From Volvox africanus (taxonomy: Eukaryota > Chlorophyta > Chlorophyceae > Chlamydomonadales > Volvocaceae): DNA of 64,000 nt. This document shows positions 36,204-47,357 of this stretch, one piece after another. The stretch spans positions 2,232,001 to 2,296,000 of the forward strand of contig BSDZ01000089.1 of the NCBI GenBank assembly GCA_030268105.1, read 5' to 3'. The notes below the pieces were generated by a model, which did no database searches, was not told the origin of the DNA, and was given only the letters and a program-made list of their open reading frames with translations. The translations under genes and the position numbers were made by a program. Positions within the stretch are counted from its first letter, which is position 1. The number at the start of each line of letters is the position of its first letter.

Positions 36204-39157
36204 CAGCGTTCATCGTTTGTGCGTGGCTGTATTCAGGTGGACGTTGGTGGCTCTTTGCATCCTGGCTAGATGCAAGTCGCATATCTATGTCACAATATGC
36301 ATGGGATATGGGTGGCGGTTTGTCCTGCTGGTATATATGTCCTGCCAGGCATGTCCTGAACCTACTTTTCGGTGTGACAGGACGCTGACCTAATATTTCC
36401 TCCCTTTCTGCCCTCGTCCTGGGCTGCACGCATCGCATCGCATCTCAGCACTTGGTTAGTGCCCTAAAGCACTGCAGTGATTTACACGGGTCCTAATCAA
36501 CAGCACTTCTTGTTGTTGTTCGGTGACCGCAATGACAAATATCGAAAACATTCTTGCTTATGCGACACAACCCTTTGGATGTTACTATACATATTTACCT
36601 ATCTAACGCAAAATCTCTAAGTCAAGGATGCTGCTTTCGGATAAGTTCCTATAAGTTTGACCACAATCCTTTCTAACAGATCGCCGGCGTTGCGATTTTC
36701 CGCGCAAAGATATACCCAGTATACTTTTATGAGTTTGAAAAAATAACTGGAGCAATCAGCTTTTGGTTGTCATGCGTCCAGTTTTTTTGTGATAACGTAG
36801 GGAGTCTCAGAGGATTAACCCCACCCCTCGACCGCAGGTGATGACGTTCTAACTCACGTTTCACCAAAAACCTCTCCTACATTTTATACAACCGTAACGT
36901 AACATACCATGTGCTAAGGCTCCAACGTGCCATGTCGCAGGCTGAAAATGAATATTGTAACATTCCATTGTTAAAATTTATTTCAGTATATTCGAAGTTA
37001 TGTTTTAACTACACGGGCATTTTATACATACTGCATGGACATTGGTATATTGCTAAAATTCGGCTTCGTCAGGTCGGTAGCCCGTGCTACGAAGAAAGTA
37101 TATTATACATATTATAATTTCGTTTCCGACATAATTTCGTGAAGTCATGGCTTTCACAAAAGATGGGTATGAACCTCAGTTAGACGTGGTTGGCCAATCA
37201 TGCCTTACTGGCTGCCGTACAATATGCAGCATGCTTGAAAAAGACTCTGTGATATTGGATGCCATTCCATCTGGCTTGCGCTTCGGTGGCCCTTAAATGT
37301 ACCAGCTGCCATACACTCATCTGTTTGAATGGAATCCGTGACAACACCCAAACATGTAGCATTACATAATCATCGTACAATGGTAGCGTTCGCTCATGCA
37401 ACCGCATCCAGGTATCCATTCACCCCTCACTTTTATAACTTGTTATCCTGCAAGTCCCTGCAACCGCATCTAGGTACTACCCGTACTACTCCCGCGCTCA
37501 CAGCTGGATACCACTATGCAGCATACCACAGAAATATACGAACCGCCCACCCACACCGGTTTTCCGTTATCAGCCGTGGGATGTCCGGTATCCCCGGCCG
37601 GGTATCCTAGGTAGTCCGTCGAATCTGAGCCCAGTTTACATCTTCTGAGATGTGTTAGTAACCGCTCATATGAAGCGGTGATCACTTGGTTTTGAAAATT
37701 CATATGCTGTATTGCCATGTATGAGGTTCAGCATGGTATTACCTACAGGTGATGCAGTACATGTTTTAACCCGTATGCTCGCCGTCTGGTTCCCATTCCA
37801 GTTTACTCTGGGTCCGAGCTTATGCTAACGAGCATGGAGTTTAATCTTGCTTTACATATTTATGATGCAGCTCAACTTGCCTTACAGTGAAATACACGCA
37901 GTACAACGTACACTCTTCATTGTAGCTTTTCCTAAGCAGGACGTAATCATGAAAATAGAAAGAGATTATATTTAAGTATATTTTACTATGTATGATTGTG
38001 TAATCGAGCAACACGGCAATAAGCACGAAGTAACTTTCATGTCACGAGCTATATAACTCGTGCAAAGCATCCAATCTGTCATATTCAAGACGATTGTTGA
38101 AAACGTTTGCAAGGCATAGGTTTGGCCGGCAAGGTTCCGCTGGAATGGGCGCACACTTCGACAAGCTGTGCTAAGACATAATGCTCTACAAGCAATTACC
38201 GTGCACAGCTACCAACTCATCTCACCCATACAGGGTTTAAGATTTCTTTTGCCTTCTCATTTCGTGGTTTGAAGCTATGGTTATGCTTTGCTGGAGGCCG
38301 GCGTCGGATTCTGCATTTTTTGAGGTGAGATACCGTGACGCCTTTTTAAATGTAAAGATTCGCTTTGGTGATGCTGAAGTAAGGAACGGTAAGGTATGGT
38401 TTGTTAATTATTATTTGGTTGCTGGTTACATATTGTACTTCTGGTTACAAAGAGCGACGTTACAACTGTGCAGGCCGAGAAGGTCGAAGCTTTTCGCCGT
38501 AAAATTGCTGCAAATGCGGCTTCGTGGCCATCCCTTTGGAATGTGTACGCGGCAGAAGTGATGGATACTTGTGACTGCACCCTAGTCAGGTGAAGATCAT
38601 GGTCATGGATCACATAAAACACATTATCTTATGATTTTGGCTTTCAAGATCTATAGTTGTATTTGCAAGCCCTCCCTATGCACACTGTGAAACATGGCAG
38701 GCGAGGGTAGTTTGGTTCGTTTTTTCGCGCCATGATCACGTGCACAGATCGTCGTCACTTTTGTCATGTTTACATCATCCCCGAAATTTTGTTGTCACTT
38801 GCTTAGAAGACTCTGTGGTCAAAGACATCAGGGACAGCAGAGACATCAGCAAAGCGGAGAAGGGCAGTAGGAAGGGGGAAGCAATCAGAGATGCATGGGT
38901 AGAGAAAGAAAGGGTCTGCGACGTCAGGGTAAAAAGGTATAGCCAGAATTAGAGTTGCTGTTCTTTTTTATGAGGCTACAGGTCCCCCATACACATAGAA
39001 AGGTTTGGTCAAGTTCTGGGGTCCATATGGATACATGTGCATTTATGGCGGCCTAGGATGTGTGTTTTGGGAGCGGGGCTGACATGGCCAGGTACCCAAA
39101 TCGAAGCATAAAATCCGGATCCCATACCCATATCCGGATCGTGGCCCTTGAACGCAG

Positions 39158-42100
39158 CGTCCTTGGAGCGTCCCAAAATAGCAGCACCTTAACTGTGCTT
39201 GGAAGCTGGGGTCCGGATGCAGCTACCTTGTGCTCGGGGCGCGTTTTGCCATCGCCTTGGAAGTTGCCGTCAGGGTCCGCTGCCCGACAGCATAAGGATT
39301 CTTCTCTATCTCCTAGAAAGCCAACCCCGCGAGAAGAGGCAGCAGAAATGCCCATTGCATTAACGTGGAAGGTACGCATGCTCGTCTCCGTCCTGGGTGG
39401 GTTTCTCAAAACCAGACCCAGCGCATTTCAAGAGGTCAATGCTGCTTACGTGTCCATGTCATGGCCGCGCGGCATATGCATCCTGATCGAGAGCGGGACT
39501 TTCCAAAACTCAATTTAGGTACTAATCCTGTGCAGCCTTCTTGCAGTGATGTCTCCAAAACCTTAAACACCCGATGCAGAGCGGTTCGCAGCTGTCGCTT
39601 CCGTACGAGTGGCACCAGCTGCTGGGTCAGGCCCGTTTCTCGGAGACCTCGGTTCTTCGTGCTCACTTGGAGCCGCTCGTGCTGGGCTCCAAGCTCGTGG
39701 GCGCGCTGCTGGTGGTGGCTTACGCGGGAAAGCTGCCACACAGCCACGAGAGGCTGCTCGCCCCCGCACCCTTCACATCCGCTGTCACGTGGACCGGGGA
39801 AGGCGAGGGCGGGGGCGGGGCCACCACGCCAGCCGCACCAAACCTACTGCAGCGGCTCAAGCTCAAGAAGTCGCAGGCTGCTGCTGGTGCTGCTACATCA
39901 GGGACGGGGAAATGCAAGGCGGGCGCCATTTCAACTCCCACACCCAGGCTGCTGCGGGGCATTGCAGCCGCCGTCGCGCAGTTGGCGTTCGGACCACACC
40001 TGCGAGCGGTCTCTCGGGTGAGTGGGTGGGTGGCTGTGACGAAAGCGGTCAAGTAACTGCCCCATGCAGGGTTATATAAAATAAAGTTGCCTTACGTACC
40101 TTCTGTGTGTGCTTATTGTTAGGTTAGTAGGGTTTCGGACAGGCCTGGCAACCCCGGGGCATTCCCCTGCAGCCTTAACATGGACGGTTTTGTGCGCGCT
40201 TCAGGACTTTCCCCGAGCGGTTACAGGTTAACAACTGCTTCTTGAAACCTGTGTGAAACCTGTGTACCATGTCGTCTAGACACGTCTGCCCTGATTTGGT
40301 AGCACGGCTCTGTACACCTTCCCTTGTCAACCACCCTTCAGCCTGCCTCCAACGCCTGTGATGTTTCCAGCACTTACCTCAACTTGCCTCAGCGTCCCAC
40401 TGCCACGATCTCATGAGATTCCGTCTCCGTCCGTGCATTATTCCCAGACTGCTTTACATTCCGTCTCAAACCGCAGGTCTGCAGCGCTACTCAATCCCTC
40501 ATCGCCGCCACTTCGCTACACGAGTTCTCCAGCATTCTGTCCTGCACCGTCTCTGAGGCGCTCGCAGCGGAGCTTCATATCAACCTGAATGTTTGGGTTG
40601 TCATCGTGCCACCGCTGCACGCCCAGTACGGCTATCTGCTGCCCCTGGACTCGCCCAACACGGCCGCAGCAGTATCAGCATCAATAGCGGAGCTGGGCCT
40701 GAACCGTACGACGCCTGTCAAACGTGCTGTTTCAGGCATTCTATCAGGCACGACGTCGTCCATCTCCGGACGTTCTCCAAGGAATAACGGACGAGCGGGT
40801 AGCTTCTCAGGACAGGCGCCACAGTCCAGTCCAAATGCGCTTACATCGGCACCGGGCGGCATATTGGGCAAGGCCGACTCAGGCCGGGTGAGTTGGGTGG
40901 CTTTCACATTCTGCCAAGTAGTACCGCTGTTATATAAAGCGTTAAAAGATAACCTCTGGTTCCCATGACTTTGGCTGCGGGCTGCTCAGGACCCCGATAG
41001 AGTCCAAGTCGCTGCATGGGACTTGGACGCCTGAAGCCTAGTGCTACCTCTAACCGCATCCACAGATGCCATCGTCACCCCATGGTGTCGTAATGATCAC
41101 CCCGCTCCGCTTCTATCCATCTGAGCATACTCCGCGTTCATGCGCAGGCCATGCCCTTTTCCCTACCGTCCTCCATGCTGCTGCAACTGCTGAGGCCGGG
41201 CGCCGGTAGTCGCCTAGGCAATGGCTCCGTGCACGCCGGCGCCAGCAGCGGCAAAGGCATTCTCAGCTACAATCCAGAGGAGCCCACCGTACGGAGCATC
41301 GTCACCACCGCCAAAGCTTCTGCTGTCGACCCTGCAGGCTATACGACAGCCACCGGGTCCACTGGCTGCAGTGGGGCCGGTCCGCAGCGCGTCGGCGTCG
41401 GCGTGACTTCCGGTGGTCCTCCTTCCGTCGGTGCGGGGGCCGTGTCCGGTATGGTGGTTGCTAACCTCCACGCGTGGATGCAGGACGTGGAGCGGCCATC
41501 GTCCGACGTGGCGTTGCTGATGATGGCGGCCCGGGGCCGGGGTGTACCGGGAGGGGCGGCCCCGGGCAGGCCGTCACAGGGCGGGGCAGGAGGCGCTGCG
41601 CTGGGGGTTGGTCCCGCGTGCCTGGTGGCGCTGGCGGGATGTGCACTGCCGCGACCAACGGCGGCGAATTTACCGGCAGCAGCAAGCGGCAGCATACATG
41701 CCGGCACGGCCGTCTCCAAGTTGACTAACCCGGTGGATGACGCATGGGTTCGGAGCCTGGATTCATCACAACGTCGCGGTTGCGGCGTTGCGGTTGGCGG
41801 CCTGGCTGCGGACCTGGCCAGCTTTCGCGGTGGCCAGGGTCACTGGTACGGCAGCGGCAATGTTCGTTTTGACAGCGGCGGTCTGAATTACAATCCGTGC
41901 GTTGCATTGTACCTCACGGCCCAGGAGCGGCTGCCTACCTCGTTGCTGAGGGCTGTCAAGGACAGGGCGGCGGGCCTGTTGGAGGTGCGAAATGGATATA
42001 CATACGTGGAGTGTGGTGGTGGGCATCCGCTTGAATGGCTGATGGGGCTTCCAGACTATCAGCGGGATGGCGGCAAGAGCAGACAGGGCCAGTCGTGATA

Positions 42101-45100
42101 TGTCCTGTCGGTTTCCGATTCTTTGCCATTGGCAAGTCGTCCGGTATTATTTTTGGATACATTAAGTGGTCATTCGTACAGTACCGTATGAATCTTGAGT
42201 CCTCAGAAACCGACCGAGTTCATCTTGCATCCACCGCTCTCAGCCCGTGCTCCTGTTGTGCGCAGATGCTTCTTCCCGCCTGCTTGTGCTCCCTCCAAGC
42301 GGGTCCCCTGCGGATCGAGGCAGACCTCCTGGCCGCCGCAAGCGTTGGCGGGGCCGGCACCACCACACCTGGTGGTGGTGGTGGTGGTGGTGGTGGTAGC
42401 TTCATTGGCCCTAATACCCGACAAATTTTGGTTGCTGTGGGATCTAATTCTGGAACTGTCACACCAGGCGCAGTGGCAACACCGAGCATCAGTGCCAGCG
42501 TGACGCCGCTGCCCTCAACCCACATTTCGGGCAGTCAGGTGCAATTCTCGCAGTTGCAGCTTCAAATGCAGATGTTGGCTGCGGGGCGGGCTAGCGCTGG
42601 GGCGGTTTGCTCTAGCCCGCGGCGGGGTGGGCTTGGCATCGGCGCCGAAGAGGCGGTATCGATGCGGTCACCTCTCGGCGCCGCCGCCACACAAACGGCG
42701 AGCATATCCGCCGTAGCGGCCGTTTCCTCCGGCGCCGTTTCTCCCATGCGACTGCCTCAGGTCGCAGGGACACCTCGATCCGCAGCTGGCGGAAACGCGA
42801 CTACATCCAGCCTTGAGGCCGGCTGCGGCGGGGCTAGGGGAGCAGGGGGCAGTGATGGTGGGGGCACAGGCCGGCTTATTCCAATCTTGGGCTTATGCCG
42901 GGATCTTACCCTTATTGACCAGCAGCGATGGCCCGACGCTGAAGGTGCAGGCGGCGGAGGAGGTGGCGGGGGGCCAGGCCCCGCTGCAAACGAAGGTGCG
43001 GGCCGGGGGAACAGCCCCTGTGCACCTCCTGCCGTAACGCCGGCAACAATAGCGTCATCCCAGAGCCGTACCACACGTGGCAGCCCTGGATCTTGTGGTT
43101 TCAGAGCAGGTGTCGAGGAGTCCAGTCTGATGGCGTCCATGGATGTGACCGGCGCCATGGACGACGTGAGCAGCATGCGGGACAACCTGGACGTCTGGGT
43201 GCACAGCTTCTGGGAGATGCTGCGAGACGCGCCTCCAAACAAAAGTGGGCACACGCATGGCTCGTATGCGGATGACGACTTGCGCTACCTGCGCCTCTAC
43301 CAGCGGCTGGGATCCGGAGGCGCGGCGTCCGTGTACGCGGGGGTGCTGCTGGGGATGGACGTGGCGGTGAGGAGGGGGGAAAAGGGGAGGGGGGAAGACC
43401 CGTGGGTCCGTGTCACCGTGTAACCCTTTTGTCCTTGTACTTTGCGGGCTGCAAAGCTTGAGAGCCGCCTTAAATACTCCTGCACGTGATGCACACGGTG
43501 GGCTCGATATGCTGACTTGTGGGCCTAGTTCACCCCCCCTGCCAAAGCCACGTCTTCACTTCTCATTTCCCCACAACGGAAGCCCCCTCTCTCCTCCCGG
43601 TTGCGTGCTTTCATCACCTGCCTGACCGACCACCTCAGGTCAAGGTGATTGAACCTCCTCCTCACGTTGATGTGGAGGCCCTGGCCAGCACCCAGCCACT
43701 GGGGCCCTCGGGGTCGCTAGGGGAGGCGACAGCAAAAGCCGCAGCTGGCGCGGGGCCTGAGGGTCAGGGGGTGGAGGAGACGGAAGAGGGGCGCATGGCG
43801 GAGCTAGCGGCGGCTGTACGGCAGGCACAAATGCGGGAGCTCGTCCGTAGTGCACGGGAGTGCGCCGTACTCACCACTGTGAGTCATCCTGCCATAGTCC
43901 AGGTGAGTACGTCTAGGAATGGTACGACGGCATGGAAGCTGCGGGTGGAGGATTGGGAGTTCTTACTCGTTTATTGGTGCTCTTCATACGTGCTTGTCAT
44001 GAGGTGATCACAGCGTCGCCGCTGCCGCTGCTGGGGCTGACCGCTGCTGGCTTAGTGTGTCGCTGTGCATCGTCAGCTTCGCCTGCAGCCGTACATCCTG
44101 CCTGGTTTCCCGGGCCCTCCCTGCCCCTGGCCCCACCTGCATTACCCAATTGGCACTTTCGCCCCGATAACCCCCGTCTGTCCTCCGCTCTGATCCCTCT
44201 CGTGGCTCAGGTGTATTCCTACCACACGCGGGTGCAGGTGGTCCCTGGGGAGGGACCTGACGGGCTGCCCCGCCTGGTACCTGTGCCGCCCGGGGAAGGC
44301 AATGAGGCGCAAGGTGAAGGGGAGGAAGACGGAAGGGTGGTGAGGTTTGGGATGGGCTGGTAAGGCAGCCGAGAAGTGGGCCGGAGGTACGACCGACGTG
44401 GGACTCGGGGCCAATCGGTTCGGAGGGGGGATGGAGAAAGGATTAGATTGGAGCGCGGAAGGGTGGACGGCTAAGTCGCAAGCGCCTCATGGGTGGTGGT
44501 TGCCACAGCATCACCCCACCCACCACCCTTACCGTGATTGAACGCCCTTCCCCCGCCACCCCTTCGCCAGGTCCCCTTCACTCAGTCCTCGTTATGGAGG
44601 TAAGGCCTCTACCATCCGCTTATACGGCACCCGGTGGCTGGTGTGGGTTTGAGGTGGCACAGAGTGCAGTAACGGGCCGCATCCGCCCGCGGAGAGGGGT
44701 GCGGGGGAGCGGAGACGTGGCAAGCTGACCGTGTACCATACCATACCATTCCATACTATACCATAGACGTAAGGAGCGGGGGAGGGTCGCGGGGGAGGTG
44801 CCAGTCCCTCGCATATCCTGCCGCACCTTTCATCTGACGTACCTCGGGGCACGTCTGTCCCGATGCAGATGATGTACCTGATTTGCACCTTGCATGACTG
44901 GCTGTATCCCCCACTCATGTCACACTTCTCTCCTTTCCTCTTCCGCCTGTCAGCGTTGCGACCTGGGCTCGCTTGCCGATGCTTTGGACAACGGCATGTT
45001 CAAGAAGGCTATCATAGCAGCAGCCAACAACTCTGGGCCGCTGTCTGCATCCCCCCCTACCGTTCCAAGGTCGCCAGGGGGAGGGGTGCGGCATCAGCTG

Positions 45101-45603
45101 AGCGGGGGGCCGACAAGCAGTAACAGTGGCGGCGGCAGCCCCGGCTTCACGTTTGCCACGTCACACGGTGGCGGCGGCGGCGGCGGCGGCAGCGCCATGC
45201 GCGCCATCTACCTGACGCTGCTGGAGGTCGCATTGGCGTTGCGGCACCTGCACTCCATGAACTTGGTGCACTGTGATGTGAGTGTGAGGTGTGAGAGGAG
45301 GGGAGGAGGGGAGGAGGGGAGGAGGGGAGGAGGGGAGGAGGGGAGGAGGGGAGGAGAGGAGGAAGGGAGGAGAGGAGGGAATTCCTGGGGTCGAAAGCAT
45401 CCGTCATCGATTCTGCTTCTGCCTTGTTGTCGCACTGCACATTCCCATCCTACCCTTCCCTCCTTGGCCTCCCATCTCACCGCTCGCAGGTGAAAGTGGC
45501 CAACGTCCTGCTCAAGTCGTCCTCTAGTGACCCGCGGGGCTTCACGTGCAAGCTGTCCGACTTCGGGCTGGTGAACCTGCTGAGGTCGGAGGAGGAGTCG
45601 CCC

Positions 45604-45634
<31 letters not shown>

Positions 45635-47357
45635 GCAGTGACGGGAACGGAAGGGCTGGAGGGGCAGCTTCGCGGCGACAAGGGGAGGCGGAGGGGCGAA
45701 GGCCAGTGACTGGGGGATGGGAGGGATGCAAGCCATGGATGAGAAACGCGGACGCGGCGGGCACGGTGAGTGCGGGATTTGGTGAAGCGGGTGGGTGATG
45801 GGTACGGGGGCAGGAACCTAGTAGCTGCAGGAACGGAGGAGAAGACTCGCGGCTGGCTGGAGTGTTGACATGGGGATGGGGTCAGGAAGGCACATCGTTG
45901 TCTATCTGTAACGGAGGGTGTGTATGTCATCTCTAGGAGTACCAGGCTGCTCCCGCTACTGCGACTGTCCTTGGTAGCCTGGTGGAGGTCGGCCGCAGCA
46001 GCTGCTGGACCGGACCATTCACACAACATGTCTGTTTACCCTTTACCTGCCGTGCAAAACCCGTGCCCCGAATTGCGGCCTCCCTTTCCTTCCCCCCGCC
46101 CCCATCATCCTTCCCACTTGCCCCCGCCCCCACCAATCGGCACCGCAGGTCACCCACTTGGCACCCGAGTGCTTCGAACCAGGTATGTCGGGCGCCGGCT
46201 TTCACAGGACGGAATCGGGCTGGCGTGGAAGGTGTAGCGCCAACGAAAACCAACGACTCGAAGCCGCCTGCATGCCATTGACGAGGATGCGGACGTCATA
46301 CCGTTGAGCCTCAGTTCTGCCCGGCGGTGGTTGTGCGGCCCTGTCGGCCTGAATGGCACACACGGCTCCTGACCCCACACCAGCTCACCATGCATGAGTC
46401 AATTACAGCACTTGCAGCGTCCGTCTACGGTGGTTGTTGTCGTCTTCCGCATGGCTCAGCCAAACTCATACCCGACACATCCATGTTTACGCCCCCGGCC
46501 CCCGCTGTGGCTTTCTTGTGGATTTGCCTCGTCAGATCGCAAGCTGGATCAGTCTGTGGACATCTACGCGTTCGGCATCGTCATGTGGGAGGTCCTCACG
46601 CGCCAGCCGCCCTACGCGGAGTTCGCGCCAGATTTCGAGGTAGGGACGACTGTGATACGAGTCCTTTGCATGGCGTTATTGCTTGCCGCCCGGTTCAGAC
46701 GCCATGTAAGAAGAGAACCGAGCCCCTCATAAGCACGATTCTGGCGTATAGTCAGTTCCTAACTGCGAGCTTCACCACGAACATGTGCTTCCTTCCTACC
46801 TTTCTTGATCCTCCTCATATTCAACCTGTTCCATCCTGTCCTATTGTTATCGCCATTCGTAGGGTTTACCGGCCCGGGTTATTGAGGGCCTTAGGCCGCG
46901 GTTCCCAACGCACTGTCCGGCAGCCTACAGGTGAGCCTTGCCAAAGCGCAGTGACCTCCGTCAAGCGCTGCGTCTGTCCATTGCGTTGTTTAAACGGCCA
47001 CCGTGCGCCCCCGCCACCCCTTCCCCACACAGACACGCGGTTGTTTGTCCATCTTTCTCCGGCCGGGGTTGGAGGAGCAGTGCTCCGTCCACACGCCCTC
47101 CGGATTGGATCTTGTGTATGTGAAGGCCTAATAGTGCATGCACTAGTCCGTAGATCCGACCAGAGATGCGATTTTCAAATGCCTCTCATAAATGTGATAA
47201 ATATTCGTTTATCTTTTCCAACCGCTCACATACCCATATATGTCTCTTGCACAGGGCCCTGGCCCAGGGGTGCTGGTGCCGTGACCCCGCGCGCCGCCCC
47301 ACCGCGGCAGCTGTCGTTAACTGCCTGCAGCATCTGCTTGAGGGCGGCAATTTGTGA
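39158..47357 (+). CDS. TKL/MAPKKK-like serine/threonine protein kinase, plus-strand copy (5' exon missing from model)
   Basis: Fourteen exons chain in phase: 39158-39371, 39580-40017, 40477-40887, 41148-41984, 42266-43366, 43639-43902, 44211-44313, 44571-44599, 44954-45277, 45490-45765, 46149-46182, 46536-46639, 46863-46930 and 47255-47357. They encode about 1435 residues; at least one upstream exon is needed (entry phase 2). Roughly 940 N-terminal residues have no recognised domain and contain Gly/Ser-rich loops and a poly-Gly run at 42371-42398. The kinase domain follows: glycine loop RLGSGGAASVYAG; VAVK lysine split by an intron (MDVA/VKVIE); VLVMERCDLGSLADAL; catalytic loop HCDVKVANVLL; DFGLVNLL; THLAPECFEP; VDIYAFGIVMWEVLT; and CWCRDPARRPT. 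All catalytic residues are present, but the loop is HCD rather than HRD, so it is a non-RD kinase. An EQ repeat follows DFG. It is the inverted homologue of the gene at 55207-63876; substrate unknown. Confidence 0.88.
39580..42150. repeat. Upstream part of left inverted-repeat arm, mosaic identity
   Basis: This pairs in inverted orientation with about 60604-63434. Nearly identical blocks are exon 2 (39580-40017 with 62997-63434), the middle of exon 4 (about 41392-41668 with about 61029-61316), and the end of exon 4 with the start of the next intron (about 41898-42150 with about 60604-60858). Sequence between them is clearly diverged, though exon order and phases are kept. Confidence 0.85.
43010..46648. 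repeat. Left arm of near-identical inverted repeat (kinase domain)
   Basis: This matches the reverse complement of 56148-59774 over about 3.6 kb, introns included, with scattered substitutions and a few small indels. Homology starts abruptly near GAACAGCCCC at 43010 and stops within 10 bases after the donor of exon 12 (GTAGGGACGA). Visible coding differences include LTRQPP here against FTRKPP in the other arm. Confidence 0.95.
45295..45380 (+). repeat. Purine-only GGGGAGGA microsatellite in kinase intron
   Basis: A run of about 85 bases of only G and A, in GGGGAGGA-type units, sits just after the donor of exon 9. The counterpart in the other arm (about 57417-57488, pyrimidine on plus) is shorter by several units, so it has changed length since the duplication. 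Confidence 0.9.

Larger units (their letters stand above)
34359..39157. other. Gene-poor AT-richer intergenic region
   Basis: Base composition drops in GC compared with both sides and open frames are short. It should contain the 5' region of the TTLL gene at its left end and the unresolved first exon or exons of the plus-strand kinase at its right end. A 94-codon plus-strand frame at 38277-38561 has no visible homology or clear splice sites. Apart from the rRNA fragment and the short direct repeat listed separately, I see nothing interpretable. Confidence 0.6.

Noticed and set aside
41985..42098. Continuation of kinase exon 4 to the in-frame stop at 42098, which would end the gene
   Set aside because: A GTGCGA donor at 41985 in phase 0 leads to exon 5, present in both copies in the same phase, and the kinase domain needs exon 5 onward. 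An alternative short isoform remains possible.
45936..45990. Possible kinase exon reading EYQAAPATATVLGSLVE
   Set aside because: Skipping it joins GT to VTHLAPECFEP, the standard activation-segment order; including it would disrupt that motif.
45208..46029. Minus-strand frame of 273 codons and its counterpart at 56768-57634
   Set aside because: Antisense to kinase exons 9-10 and the purine-rich intron; Pro/Ser-rich composition comes from the repeat.
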